A stretch of DNA of 64,000 nt from Brienomyrus brachyistius (GCF_023856365.1 NC_064540.1:6743001-6807000), one strand, 5' to 3'. Positions 26,804-35,265 are shown, counted from the first letter of the stretch. Notes: generated from the sequence alone by a model not told the origin. Numbers and translations: made by a program.

Positions 26804-29320
26804 CCCCCCTGCCCCAGAGGAGAGGCGTGCCGCTCACTTGTCCAGAACGGTGTAATCAGCCTCGGATTTGTAAAGGGCTGGTAGGCGAGCCTCCATCAGG
26901 ATGTAGACCTTCCCGCTGGCGTTATCTGGAAGGTAGGAGCGGCAGGTGAGTAACAGGGTGACGGGCGGGGGGGGGGGGGGGGGGGCCTTGAAGGTCACGG
27001 GGGTCTGACGGGTCCCGGCAGGGCAGCCTCACACTCTCCGCCAAGGCCCCATTAATGCGACGAGGCGGCCGGGCCCTCGAGTCAGGCGGCCGACCAGGGA
27101 CAACCTCAATCCACCTTTCAGAGCTCACAGAAAACAGCGTGTCAGGCATGGGGGGGCGGGAGAGTGACGTCTCCCACAGACTCGGCAGGGATACTGAACT
27201 GACACACCTTCCCCTAGGATTTTGCGACGTGCCCCTTTTAACATAATATTCTCCTAATGTTTAATATGCAGGTGAGAGAGACACAACAAAAAACCTAAAA
27301 GAATAAGAGGCACACGATCGGCGCTGAATAACAGGACCCAAAAAGCCATCAATAAATCACAGCACTTCCCCTGCACGGCGAGATAAATGACTGCGACAGG
27401 CGGAGCGCGAGCCGATAAAATTGACGCAGCACAGGCAGGCGACGCCGCATTGGTATTCCGCGCAACTCTCCCATGCAGCAGGCTGCAGCCCTGCTGCCAC
27501 TGCAAGTGGTGTAACAGTGCCCCCTACTGGTTACTGGGGTTCAAAGCATGTCAACTGGAAACTAGGTCAACCAATTACCACTGCCATCTTTAGTAGGGTC
27601 CAAAGAAGGGATAAGAGGGAAAAAACTGTTTAAAATTAAAAAAAAATTATAAAAATCGCTTAACTCAATGACTTTCAGAACCTATTTTTACATGAACATT
27701 GACATCTCAGATTTTAAATGACCTCCTTTTAAACAGCTTTTCCGTCCCTTTAGCAGATGAATAATGACCTGTTGAGTTCACCTGAAAGTATTAATCAGGA
27801 TTTAACATAAACCGATACAGATCTTATTAAGCTCAGGCGATGTTATAAACCTCTCCTTCACATTTTGTCAGACCGCAATTAGAAGACGGTAAACAGAAGC
27901 ATTTGGGTGAAACCAGAAGCCGCTACTGACCTTTGACCTTGACATACTGGAACTCGGCGTTAACACACAGGGCCAGGTTGCTAGGGAGGGTCCAGGGGGT
28001 GGTCGTCCAGGCAACCAGACACACACTCTCATCACCCTCCAATGGGAAGTTTACAATCACAGAGGGGTCCTGGACTTCCTGTGAATTTGCACAAACATGA
28101 AGGATGACGATGACCACTGAACAACCACAAGAAAATAAAAGAAGCACAGCGGGAGAGGAATAATGAAACGATACATCTAGACATCGAGGAATGAGAGGAA
28201 AAAAAAAAGCCACATGGATTTCAACGCCGCTTCCTGACCGCGGGGGAGAAACAAGTTGAAAGCCCTCGAGGAATCTGAAGCAGGCAGAAACGGAGTCGCT
28301 GCCCTCGTTTCGCTGCCGGGAGGATTAACTGACCTTGTAGTTCTGGTGCGACTCGAAGTTGGATAGCGGGGTGCTGCAGGCAGTAGAGAAAGGCATGACT
28401 TTCACCCCGCGGTAGACCAGGCCCGTGTCGTACAGCTGCCGGAAAACCCACCTGAAGGGCACAGGGGCAAAAAGCAGTTTATAAGTCACACGCTGCTCGC
28501 ACCACAATTCCTGTTTGATCAACGGGGCTGTTTTTTAATTATTTATTTTACTCATACAAGCCTCCAGCCTTCAACACCGCAAGCTGCTTAAAACAGGTAG
28601 GAGTGGGATTATAAAAGGACCCTGAAATTCTCCCCATACAGCCCCACCAAACATAAACCCTACAATGCTGCTCAAATGGGGGGTGGGCGGGGGGGCAACT
28701 AATTTTGCTGATTCACAACCCCAACAGCCCACTGGGAAGACATATGGTATACCAGACGGCCACTGCAGCCTTGACTGACTCAAAACTTCCACAAATCATG
28801 GTCTGCTGATTGGAATAATTGGCCGTTAAGATTGGAAGATGCTGGGTAGCTCTTGCTCAAATACTGCTTACGCTTCATCCTCCTAAACAGGACATCCACT
28901 TACCAAACAGTTTCCATGAACCAAGGGTAAAGAGTCTTGTAGTCGTTCTTAAAATCAATCCATCGCCCCATTCTGGTCACAGACACCTAGCAGGGCAATA
29001 AGAGAAGAAAAGGCAATAATGTATTTGCCAAATTACTGCGAACGATAGCAAAACCAAGCAGACCTTTGATCAAGATCAGGCAATGAACAGCCATTCTGAA
29101 CAAACTTCTTTCATACGAAGCATTAAGTGCTCTGGAAAATTACATAAGGCCCATAGAGAATTTTACAAAATGTCTGAGATAAGGAAGCACACCTCTCTTG
29201 ACGTGACAGAACTCTACAGAGAATCTCTCTCAAGGCCCATCGCTCTCATTTCAGTGCCTGCGGCTGGTCCCTTATCGGCCTGCTGTCATTCTGACTCCCC
29301 AATACACAGTTTTGGCTCTT

Positions 29321-29353
<33 letters not shown>

Positions 29354-32300
29354 CGACAGACCCTCTGTGGCCCAATTCCCAATCCTCACTTTCCTAAACT
29401 AAATACTAATCGCTTTGAAAAGATATAGCAGCCCCCAGCCGATGCTTGTAAAATCCACACAAGGAAAGTGTAAAAGGCTGCCATCTACAGGTAATGTCTG
29501 GAATAGCAGAAACTCTAAACATAAAAATAAATATGGCACCCTGGATACACAGCTGTCAAGGTGAGGGCCAGTCTTACAACAGCAAGCGAAGAGGAAAACT
29601 CCAGCTACCAAAAAAAGCTACCAGCTGACGTTCTGCTCAACAGCTAAGACTGAATTCGAGAGCCACTATAACCTGGTAGCGGCTTGCAAAAAGGAACCAC
29701 AGACCATGAAGGGTTCTGCTGGATGGGATACATTGGCTTTAAAACGTAACTAACAAAATAGTAGCTTGCAAAGAGGAACCAAAAGGCATCAACCAGCTAA
29801 TGTGCAGCTCGATGAGTTAAACTGCTCTAACAAATTAAAGGCATGTAATGATGGGACCCGGAGACGGAAGACCCATACCCCCATATCGCTTTCTCCCCCT
29901 TACGTTGTCTACTATCACTTGGGCACCTAAATGGTGCACAGGCCTCTACTCCAAATGTGTTTGTTAAAAAAAGGGCCTGACATCACATTCATAAGAGGGC
30001 TGCCACAGGCTGCATTCCTTCTGACGACCAGTGAGGCTTCAGCAGGAGATTCAGGCTGGAATTAAGTGGCCGTTTTACATTCAAAATTACATTCGGAAAC
30101 GGCAAAACACATGACGTCTCTCTTACACATATGTGACACCAAGGACAAACCACAGTAGATGTGACTGATTTTAAAATTACAACTGAATCTGTACTGCAGC
30201 AAAATATCTGCATACAAATTTTTACACAACAACCGGGACTGAACACAGCTCATAATATCCAGAGGGGAAAGAAGTTTGGTTTTTAAATTGATAAAAATTT
30301 TGGCAGGAAGAGGAAGTTGGCATGGTCACATCTGCAGACCTGACTCAATTTTAAAATCCTGTCTTCTCTAACACTAGAGGCGTGAGACCTTTTTCCACCC
30401 CCACTAGCAGCAACATCCTTCAGCGTATCGCACCTTTTATTTTTGTTAATAAGCCATCGCATTAGCATACCGCTCAACCATCAATAAAACAATATGACGG
30501 TCAGTGATTCTCGCAGCGGAGCGTTACTGTCGCGCCCAAAATGCCGTAAAACCAATAATACAGTCATGTTTATGTCATATATTTTAGTGGTCATAGTGTG
30601 AATCTTAATCTTACACTGGTAATAAAATAAGCCTTCTTTTAACATAAATACCACAAGAACGTATCACTTTAACTCTGCATTACAATTGGGTATGGGCAAG
30701 CTTATTATCTGGCAGAGATATAAAAAGTGACACGTTTGTATTTGTCGGAACAACAATGCAGACGGAATGGCAAGCCGTTACATTTTTTAATTAAGTGTTT
30801 CACCTTGGTTGATTTGGAAAAAACTAAATATTACTTTATACAATTGCTAAAAAGCAGAAACTTTGACGAACATGAAAATACCAATAAACTGTCTATTTAC
30901 CAAACATTTTATAAAACAGACACTGCATTTGAAAACTTTTCGTCTTTACGATTTCCAGCCCCTACTATGAATATTATGTCTTTCTGGTTAAGGGTCTTAG
31001 ATTTGCTGCTGCCATTAACACGGACGTTAACGGAAACACACAGGCTGTACGTCTTGCTTGGCGGCTAAAGGATTTCACCACGCGAATGACAATAAACTTA
31101 ACTTTCGGAACAGGAGTTAATAGACTGGCATGTACAGTAGGAGAAATAATAACAAAACCATTATGTCTTCTTTAAAAGGCAAAAAGAAAATCTGGTAGAT
31201 CTCATGATGGCAGGCGCAGGAATGTTGAAGTTGTCATAGAAACCACAAAAGCAGGGAGTATAAACACAAAACCATCAAAATCTCAACTAGTTCAGCCTGG
31301 ATCGCACCACTACCAACAGACTCAAATTTCAACCCTCTCACAGGCCTCCATTCAAGGTTCTCGTACCTCCCACTCCTTGGAGTACCTCATCACAATGTTT
31401 CGACACTGCTTATTGTACTCGGCGATTCCCATTTTGGCCACGTCCTCGGGTCCCTTGATGCCGAGGCTTTTATCGATTTCATACTCCTTAAAATAGAAAC
31501 AAGACATGAAAAAATGATTTGCAGCCATGGCATGACCATTAAGAATTCCATGGATTTAAGCTGGTTCATTCTAAAGAGTACGAATCGATGTTGGGGGTAT
31601 CGGAGGTTGGCACTCTACCACGGGGAGGCCATGACAATCCCAGCCGAAGCGACGGTCCACATGAAAGCCGCTCTGGTGGGCAAATCGGGTAACGATGTCC
31701 TTGATGGTGCCGGCCAGAATGTGCCCGTAGTGAGGTAGGCCGGTGGCAAAGGGTGGCCCATCGTAGAAGGTGTACCTGCAAGGGGTTCAAACAATAACTC
31801 AGAGGGTCTTCCAACAACACCTCACAGCCCACACTCAAGGGTGAATCCAGGCAAGAGCCTAACTTCCACCCTGTGGCCCCAATGATATTAAGTGAACAGG
31901 TTTCCTGTAGGTCAATTGGGAAAACAAATCGGGGGGGCGCACAGTCTAGCAAGGCATCAGTGTTTCTCAATTAGGTATTTTACCCACAGGGCTAACAAGG
32001 TGGATGGGTGGGCCAGCAGGCAGAGGTGCTCTACCTCATTACTCGTGTTTGTAGGATCACCTCTCTTGGAAAGACCTTAATTCCACTGCCACATACCACT
32101 GAAACCACCAGACACCAGAACCTCAACTGTATTATTCAGTTTCAGTTGCTTAATTATTAACTTCATGCAAAGTCAACCATTTACAGTTTGCGTTTCATGT
32201 GCATACTTCCATTTCTGAAGCAAGCAATCATTCAAACGTCAAGTCCTGCATTGGTCTGACACAGGATCCCTACGCTAGCTTGGCCTGAAAGCCATCTTAA

Positions 32301-33613
32301 CGCTGTCCATGCAGAAATTGGTAAAGTGCTTTCCTCCTGCAGTTAGGTTAACTGGAGTCACTAAATGGTCCATAATTGGTGAGTTTGCACCATGTGACTG
32401 ACTGGCATCTTGTCCAGGGTGTATCCTACCCTTATGCTCCAGCCCTGTCCCCCCATCTCCCTCCACACACCAACACGATAAGTTAATGGAAAACGAACAG
32501 TGAGTAACGCATCACATAGCTCTCTCTACAGTGGTAACTTGTTACTGGTTACTCGTTGGAAGCTCAGTCTAGTTTCACTTGCACTTGGCTCCTCGACAGC
32601 TATATGCGTGAGATTCATCATCCGTGTCACCTGCCCGTCACGTTAGACAAAATGGCCACTAAAACAACACACCTAACAGGTAGAGGTGAAAAACAAAGAG
32701 CCGACAGAAGCACGAAAATGCAGGAATAGTTGGATAAGAGTTAGGGATGACGTGTAATTATGACTGAAATGTTTGAAGTTACAATGAGGACGCAGCTAGC
32801 AACATTTCTCATGCCTAGAACTACAAATACCAAGGGAAGTTAAATAACTGAATTGCATCTCTAAGTAAAAGGTCATAATACAGGTTTCTCACATCACAAG
32901 TAATGGAACAAGTAACGTACATAGTATGCAATATTCAGAATGCATAATTGAGCAGGACAAACCACACTTTAAACATCAAGGAACAAGGAAGTAAAATTAA
33001 GAAAATGTTACAAAAATTCATTTTCATTTTCATTTTATTCAGATGAACAAGTATACTATTTGCATGGACGAATCTTCAATCTAATCTCTTAACCAGCTAA
33101 ACAACATTCATTTCATTCACCGACTGCCTATTGCATAATGTACCTGATCAGTGTTAATCTTTTAAGAGCCATAAAATGCAAAACATCTCTTATATGGCAA
33201 CAAGACATATAGCAAAGACATTTATTGTAAACAGGTTGACATGAATTTTCCCAGAGAAACACAGCACGCATGTACCTCGTAACACCTACCTTAAACCAGT
33301 ACAATTTTTACTGCAAATTATGTTATTCAATACTGATTGTTAATCATTTACAGATTTTTTTTGTTGTAGCCGAACATCAACTTATTCAGTGCTTATTCAC
33401 ATAAAAGCAGTATTAAAATCAGATCGATAAGTACAGTAACATTTCACCCAAACCTTGAAAGTTCAACATTAACTTATGGCTCAGTGTTCCTTACTTGGGC
33501 CTATTTTTGGACTGTTTCAGACACTCTTGGAAGCAGTCATGGTCCTTCCAGAACTGAAGGATCTTCTCCTCCTCGGCAGTAAAGTTAATGGATTCAGGGA
33601 CTTGCTCCACCAT
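1449..33613 (-). CDS. iars1: Isoleucyl-tRNA synthetase, cytoplasmic (5' about two thirds)
   Basis: Class I aminoacyl-tRNA synthetase; charges cytoplasmic tRNA-Ile with isoleucine and edits misactivated valine. In vertebrates it sits in the multi-synthetase complex. I joined 22 coding exons: 33613-33495, 31775-31619, 31486-31367, 28986-28904, 28451-28334, 28078-27931, 26925-26838, 25849-25789, 25283-25188, 23469-23347, 20120-20029, 16781-16683, 12897-12771, 10986-10913, 10180-9986, 9888-9802, 9245-9162, 4911-4767, 2632-2512, 2289-2198, 1975-1898, 1570-1449. All have GT-AG borders and the reading frame stays open for 809 codons plus 2 nt. The HIGH-type motif is HYGH (residues 55-58), the KMSKR motif 600-604, and the CP1 editing-site motifs [10 protein letters not shown] (224-233) and [16 protein letters not shown] (318-333) are intact. 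The anticodon-binding domain begins around residue 680. Human IARS1 is about 1262 residues, so roughly 450 C-terminal residues are outside the window. No frameshift or stop was found. Confidence 0.97.
1898..1975 (-). CDS. iars1: iars1 coding exon 22
   Basis: 26 codons, phase 0 at both ends, bounded by CCGCAG and GTGAGT. Encodes [20 protein letters not shown] then SMCRLM, matching the human [16 protein letters not shown] segment of the anticodon-binding domain. Confidence 0.95.
2198..2289 (-). CDS. iars1: iars1 coding exon 21
   Basis: Begins with two bases completing an Ala codon, then [20 protein letters not shown] and [10 protein letters not shown]. Bounded by ATTCAG and GTACGC. The [12 protein letters not shown] helix is strongly conserved in IleRS. 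Confidence 0.96.
2512..2632 (-). CDS. iars1: iars1 coding exon 20
   Basis: Encodes [20 protein letters not shown] and [20 protein letters not shown] plus one base. Bounded by TTTTTAG and GTAGGAG, a weaker donor than the other exons. This is the entry into the anticodon-binding domain and is the least conserved exon of the set. Confidence 0.93.
2811..4490 (+). mobile_element. Tc1-like DNA transposon remnant with inverted ends
   Basis: The left end contains GGGTTGGACAATGAAAC and the right end, read on the other strand, GGGATTGGTCAATGAAAC, so both inverted ends survive. From an ATG at 2995 the plus strand reads [18 protein letters not shown], like the start of Tc1-type transposases. The catalytic C-terminal half can be read at about 4130-4390 ([22 protein letters not shown]) with stops and frameshifts. 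The middle (about 3330-4085) shows no transposase similarity, so the element is dead and internally replaced or heavily decayed. Confidence 0.8.
4515..4560. repeat. Impure TAGA/CAGA microsatellite
   Basis: Runs of GATAGA, CAGATAGA and TAGAGGGA tetranucleotide-type repeats, interrupted. Confidence 0.8.
4767..4911 (-). CDS. iars1: iars1 coding exon 19
   Basis: Completes an Arg codon, then 48 codons: [20 protein letters not shown] and [20 protein letters not shown] and QNVQRLQK. Bounded by CTTCAAG and GTACATGG. Nearly identical to human IARS1 directly after the KMSKR exon (stem-contact fold). Confidence 0.97.
5429..5786 (-). mobile_element. tRNA-derived SINE, full-length, with target duplication
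   Basis: On the minus strand the element starts with a pol III A-box-like TGGTGCAGTGGTTAGCACTG and, about 40 bp later, a B-box-like GGGTTCGAGTC, and ends in a GGAT-type tetranucleotide tail (seen on plus as CCATCCATCCATCC). The 10-bp direct repeat TCACAATCTC lies at 5419-5428 and 5787-5796. Two other near full-length copies occur at 37283-37636 and 58834-59195. Confidence 0.85.
6625..6952 (-). mobile_element. Non-LTR retrotransposon 3' coding end
   Basis: The minus strand is open and reads like the C-terminal tail of a fish LINE polyprotein: [20 protein letters not shown], then [20 protein letters not shown]. The clade is not certain. No catalytic domain is present here, so this is a 5'-truncated, dead copy. 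Confidence 0.65.
9162..9245 (-). CDS. iars1: iars1 coding exon 18 (KMSKR)
   Basis: Bounded by GTGCAG and GTAAGC. Encodes [20 protein letters not shown] and NTYGADAL plus the start of Arg. Carries the class I KMSKR loop (residues 600-604) that stabilises the ATP transition state. Confidence 0.98.
9425..9722. repeat. Dispersed fish repeat plus GT run
   Basis: A block with GGGGACATC...GGTCCCCATTTGG inside and TTAGGGATGGGTAGAGGTTAAGG followed by a TGTG run (about 9701-9720) and ten G. I recognise the general pattern of a dispersed teleost repeat, but cannot assign it to a named family. Confidence 0.45.
9802..9888 (-). CDS. iars1: iars1 coding exon 17
   Basis: Completes Trp, then [20 protein letters not shown] and IVNGLVLA. 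Bounded by TTGTCAG and GTGAGTGC. Forms the second half of the catalytic Rossmann fold, just before KMSKR. Confidence 0.97.
9986..10180 (-). CDS. iars1: iars1 coding exon 16 (catalytic core)
   Basis: 195 bp, the largest coding exon here. Contains [18 protein letters not shown] (from residue 525) and [10 protein letters not shown] (ends at residue 567), both class Ia IleRS active-site signatures. Bounded by CTTGCAG and GTGAGTAAC. Confidence 0.98.
10181..10912. other. iars1 intron without recognised features
   Basis: No coding similarity, tandem array or transposon end is recognised in these 0.7 kb. Confidence 0.5.
10913..10986 (-). CDS. iars1: iars1 coding exon 15
   Basis: Encodes [20 protein letters not shown] and LHRE plus two bases of Ser. 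Bounded by CTCTCAG and GTGAGTCATC. Matches the human VVCIGSVAELEELSG region. Confidence 0.96.
10987..12770. other. iars1 intron without recognised features
   Basis: 1.8 kb. A 20-base A run starts near 11588; otherwise nothing recognised on either strand. Confidence 0.5.
12771..12897 (-). CDS. iars1: iars1 coding exon 14
   Basis: Encodes [42 protein letters not shown]. The [16 protein letters not shown] segment is a hallmark of class Ia synthetases at the join between editing insert and catalytic core. Bounded by TTTCAG and GTCAGTACCC. Confidence 0.98.
15170..15460. promoter_or_regulatory. Intronic CpG-rich block with palindromic CRE
   Basis: CpG dinucleotides are visibly denser than in the surrounding AT-rich intron. 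At 15292-15303 lies the perfect 12-bp palindrome GCTGACGTCAGC, which contains a full CREB/ATF site. Regulatory function is an inference from composition and this one motif. Confidence 0.3.
16026..16146 (-). mobile_element. SINE fragment, promoter end
   Basis: Matches the right-hand third of the full SINE copies, from GAGGAAACCCCACGACAACA to CCACTGCACCACTGTGCCA. On the minus strand this is the A/B-box head; the B box is partly decayed. Confidence 0.75.
16683..16781 (-). CDS. iars1: iars1 coding exon 13
   Basis: Completes Arg, then [20 protein letters not shown] and [12 protein letters not shown] plus two bases of Trp. Bounded by GAACAG and GTGAGTCC. This is the return from the CP1 editing insert to the catalytic fold. 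Confidence 0.97.
16782..20028. other. iars1 intron, repeat-rich
   Basis: 3.2 kb. Contains a decayed tandem array (16815-17125), an inverted GTACCTTTGGTAC / GTACCAGTACCAAAGG motif (about 17230-17300) that looks like a decayed MITE, and CCATCCATCC tetranucleotides near 18200. No coding similarity. Confidence 0.55.
16815..17125. repeat. Diverged tandem array, unit about 35 bp
   Basis: The phrases TGAACATTCAGAG, CTTTCAAACAGACAAA and CACTGTC recur in the same order at roughly 33-37 bp spacing for about 300 bp, with many substitutions and at least one inverted echo (CTCTGAATGTTCAC). An old minisatellite beginning about 35 bp upstream of the exon 13 acceptor in the transcript sense. Confidence 0.6.
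20029..20120 (-). CDS. iars1: iars1 coding exon 12
   Basis: Encodes [20 protein letters not shown] and [10 protein letters not shown] plus two bases of Arg. Bounded by CCTCCAG and GTGAGTGCC. The SYPFCWRSDTPL signature spans the exon 12/13 junction. Confidence 0.97.
21270..21475 (-). mobile_element. tRNA-derived SINE fragment (second family)
   Basis: The minus strand has the B-box-like GGTTCAAATCCC preceded by AGAAGGTCATT, and the body has the GGGCCC...CAAGG arrangement found also at 26190-26360 and 43480-43620. The 3' part carries GCAGATGCATTTCATCCAAAG, similar to the shared SINE/L2 tail of fishes. Confidence 0.6.
23261..23324. repeat. Dinucleotide AC repeat, 32 units
   Basis: Uninterrupted AC run. 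In the iars1 transcript it is a GU run starting about 23 nt after the exon 11 donor. Confidence 0.98.
23347..23469 (-). CDS. iars1: iars1 coding exon 11
   Basis: 41 codons: [41 protein letters not shown]. Bounded by CTCTGCAG and GTACGTAC. The first two residues complete the editing-site GA(D/E)DY motif begun in exon 10. Confidence 0.97.
23470..25187. other. iars1 intron, G-rich in part
   Basis: 1.7 kb. A G-rich block with GGGGGAGGGGGCGGGGGCGGG (about 24062-24090) makes a nearby reading frame look like poly-glycine; it is not a gene. A self-complementary pair, CAACCAGTTGAGTACTC and GTGCTCAACTGGTTG, occurs at 24733-24779. Confidence 0.55.
25188..25283 (-). CDS. iars1: iars1 coding exon 10 (editing site)
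   Basis: 32 codons, phase 0 at both ends: [20 protein letters not shown] and [12 protein letters not shown]. Bounded by TTTTCAG and GTGAGTAC. Carries the CP1 editing-pocket GTGVVHxAPxFG signature. Confidence 0.98.
25340..25740 (+). mobile_element. L2-type LINE 3' end with TGTAAA tail
   Basis: The plus strand reads [20 protein letters not shown] and then [11 protein letters not shown], the C-terminal end of fish L2/CR1-like ORF2, followed by a 3' UTR with a poly-A run (about 25551-25578), the conserved GTCGCTCTGGCTAAGGGCGT sequence and a terminal ATGTAA/TGTAAA tail to about 25735. It is 5'-truncated and sits in a 0.5-kb iars1 intron, opposite to the gene. Confidence 0.8.
25789..25849 (-). CDS. 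iars1: iars1 coding exon 9
   Basis: 61 bp. Completes Lys, then [20 protein letters not shown]. Two adjacent donors are possible (GTGTGAGT); only the inner one (after ATCAGT) keeps phase with exon 10. Confidence 0.95.
26190..26360 (-). mobile_element. tRNA-derived SINE fragment (second family)
   Basis: Minus strand: CCAGAAGGTTATAGGTTTCAATCCCC (B-box region) followed by the GGGCCC...CAAGGTCC body seen in the copy at 21270. Confidence 0.55.
26708..26801. repeat. CA repeat with CG interruptions
   Basis: ACACAC run interspersed with ACGC units. In the iars1 transcript it is a GU-rich run starting about 36 nt after the exon 8 donor. Confidence 0.95.
26838..26925 (-). CDS. iars1: iars1 coding exon 8
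   Basis: Completes Asp, then [20 protein letters not shown] and EADYTVLD plus two bases of Lys. Bounded by CTTCCAG and GTGAGC. CP1 editing domain. Confidence 0.95.
26926..27930. other. iars1 intron, no recognised element
   Basis: Contains a run of 19 or more G near 26966-26985 in a GC-rich start, then AT-rich DNA. Nothing coding is recognised. Confidence 0.5.
27931..28078 (-). CDS. iars1: iars1 coding exon 7 (editing site)
   Basis: Encodes [49 protein letters not shown] plus one base. The Thr-rich [10 protein letters not shown] (224-233) lines the hydrolytic editing pocket. Bounded by TTCACAG and GTCAGTAGC. Confidence 0.98.
28334..28451 (-). CDS. iars1: iars1 coding exon 6
   Basis: Completes Trp, then [24 protein letters not shown] sequence to [12 protein letters not shown]. 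Bounded by CTTCAG and GTCAGTT. Catalytic fold leading into CP1. Confidence 0.97.
28904..28986 (-). CDS. iars1: iars1 coding exon 5
   Basis: Encodes [20 protein letters not shown] and PWFMETV plus two bases of Trp. Bounded by TGCTAG and GTAAGTGG. GRWIDFxxDYKT is conserved in IleRS. Confidence 0.96.
28987..31366. other. iars1 intron with long A run
   Basis: 2.4 kb. The only clear feature is a 29-base A run at 29325-29353, which could be the tail of a decayed retroposed sequence on the plus strand. The rest is AT-rich and unrecognised. Confidence 0.55.
31367..31486 (-). CDS. iars1: iars1 coding exon 4
   Basis: 40 codons in phase 0: [20 protein letters not shown] and [20 protein letters not shown]. 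Bounded by TTTTAAG and GTACGAG. Confidence 0.97.
31619..31775 (-). CDS. iars1: iars1 coding exon 3 (HIGH motif)
   Basis: Completes Lys, then [20 protein letters not shown] and on to [12 protein letters not shown]. Holds the class I HIGH-equivalent HYGH at residues 55-58. Bounded by CTGCAG and GTAGAG. Only a 132-bp intron separates it from exon 4. Confidence 0.98.
31776..33494. other. iars1 intron with decayed SINE
   Basis: 1.7 kb. Around 32340-32470 lies a decayed plus-strand relative of the window's main SINE (TTAACTGGAGTCACTAA, TGTCCAGGGTGTATCCTACC). A foldback-like TTCATTTTCATTTTCATTTT run occurs near 33018-33037. Nothing coding. Confidence 0.5.
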
Positions 33614-33618
33614 AGCGT
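33495..33618 (-). CDS. iars1: iars1 exon 2, start codon exon
   Basis: Begins at 33618 after TTCCCAG; five bases (ACGCT) precede ATG at 33613. Encodes [20 protein letters not shown] then [19 protein letters not shown] and two bases of Lys; donor GTAAGG. This start aligns with human MLQQVPENINF, so I choose it over the possible upstream ATG in exon 1. Confidence 0.96.
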
Positions 33619-34230
33619 CTGGGAAAACATCAACAAAAAGCTGAACCTGGCACCAATAAGTAATTAATTTAGCCTATAGTATAAAATAGTATATAGTATA
33701 AAACAGCTTAATCCTAGAATTAGATTACAGGTTCATGGAGAAAGGCGAATTGGTGTCAAACGAGACATTTTTTCAACATGACATGCAGTCTTGAACAGGC
33801 AAGGAATACTGAAATTAAGAAGTGTACATGCGTTCTGATTGGCCTGCTGTCAGTGACAAACTGCTGTCCGTCACGATTAATATTTTTCATGTTTCACGTC
33901 TGTGGTTCGTTCCAAAGCAGATAAAGAATTATTAGTAAAGGAATAAAAATGTTTAAAAATATATGATATACGAGTGTTATAAATATGAGAACGTTGTTTT
34001 ACGACTTGCTGTACGTAATGTAATTATTAAATGTTAATAGTCGGCGATACACTGCAGACAGGATGACACAACTTATTAGACTTGGATCAAGTAAATAAGA
34101 CTCTAATAAAAAAATATATATACAGCTACTAAGGACGCGATCGAATTCTGTCCTTTGTCTGCCTGGAAAGAAACGAAGCGAAGCGCTGTTATTACTTTAT
34201 ATTCCTACAAGACACATAATGAAAACTCAC
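33619..34230. other. iars1 intron 1
   Basis: 0.6 kb between the non-coding first exon and the start-codon exon. AT-rich; nothing recognised. Confidence 0.6.
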
Positions 34231-34330
34231 ATGTTTGCAGCCGGAACACCAACGCAGCACCGACTTCCAGGGGAATGATGATGCAACTGGAAGAAAGCAT
34301 GAACGGAACCGGAAATACGTCATCCGGCGA
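34231..34330 (-). promoter_or_regulatory. iars1: iars1 first exon and core promoter
   Basis: A donor CAT/GTGAGTTTTC ends a first exon at 34231; its 5' end is not visible but probably lies near 34280-34310. At 34309-34327 the palindrome-like CCGGAAATACGTCATCCGG has two inverted ETS cores (CCGGA...TCCGG) flanking a CRE half site (TACGTCA on plus, TGACGTA on minus), as expected for a TATA-less housekeeping promoter. An ATG at 34300 is in frame with the main start if transcription begins upstream of it. Confidence 0.65.
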
Positions 34331-34675
34331 TGTATTTTTTTTGGGAAAAACTTTATTTAAACAAAATGTTGGGCACAGAGTAGACTTCAGAAATATTCCT
34401 CTTTTTAGTTATATTATATTATGTGATGAGGGATTCAGCTCTTTTATGTTTTCTTAATTTGATGTGATATTCAGGTTTATCACTGAAGGTAATATCTTAT
34501 CTATAATATTATTAATAATGCTAATGAAATAAAGTGAAATAATCTGTATCACATCTGCCTTGTTCATGTGACCTTCAGCAATATCCCAAATTTAATATTA
34601 ATATAATATAAATTTTTGCTACATATTCTAAAATAATGTATTATCACCGTTATGTTACCACTGATCATTGAGTTG

Positions 34676-35265
34676 TACGATCATGGCCAAAAGTTTTGAC
34701 AATTTAATTTTCACAAAGTCTGCTGCCTCAGTTTTTATGATGGCAATTTGCATAAACTCCATGTTATGAAGAGGGATTAGTTCCTCTTTGTCATGAAAAT
34801 GAACTTAATCCCAAAATAACCCATTTCCACTGCATTTACACTGCAATAGCCATTTTGGACAATTCTGTGCTTGCAGCTTTTTATGTACAGTTTGGAGCCC
34901 TTTTCTGTTCCCGTATGACTGTGCCCCAGTGCACAAAGCAAGGTCCTTAAAGACCGAGTTGGGTGAGTTTGGTGTGGAAAAACCGACCCTGACCTCAATC
35001 CCATCAAACACTTTTAGGATAAACTAAACGAAGATTGTGAGCCAGGCCTTCACATCCAGCATCAATGCCTGACCTCACAAATGCTCTTCCGGATGAATGG
35101 GCAAGAATTCCCACGAACAATCAAATTCTTGTGGACAGCCTTCTCAGAAGAGTGTCAGCTGTTATAGCTGCAAAGGGTGGGCCAGCTCCATATTGGTGGC
35201 TATGAATTTTGAAAGGGATGTCATAGAAGTTCCTATACTGTAGGTGTAAAGACGTATGGCAGTTA
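34676..35265 (+). mobile_element. Composite Tc1-like transposon remnant
   Basis: The left part (TCATGGCCAAAAGTTTTGAC, TCTGCTGCCTCAGTTTTTAT) resembles the terminal region of one common fish Tc1-like element. From about 34860 the plus strand instead gives decayed transposase-like peptides with stops (CAPVHKA, LTSIPSN, then DKLNEDCEPGLHIQHQCLTS and ECQLL) of another Tc1-type family. No intact frame remains. The family match of the left end rests on memory and should be searched. Confidence 0.6.

Larger units (their letters stand above)
25850..26837. other. iars1 intron with SINE fragment and CA repeats
   Basis: 1 kb. Contains 18 C in a row (26060-26077), a SINE fragment (26190-26360) and a long CA/CG-containing repeat (26708-26801). 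Confidence 0.7.

Noticed and set aside
29083..29397. Processed pseudogene ending in the 29-base A run
   Set aside because: No recognisable parent gene and no clear target duplication; left as an A run only.
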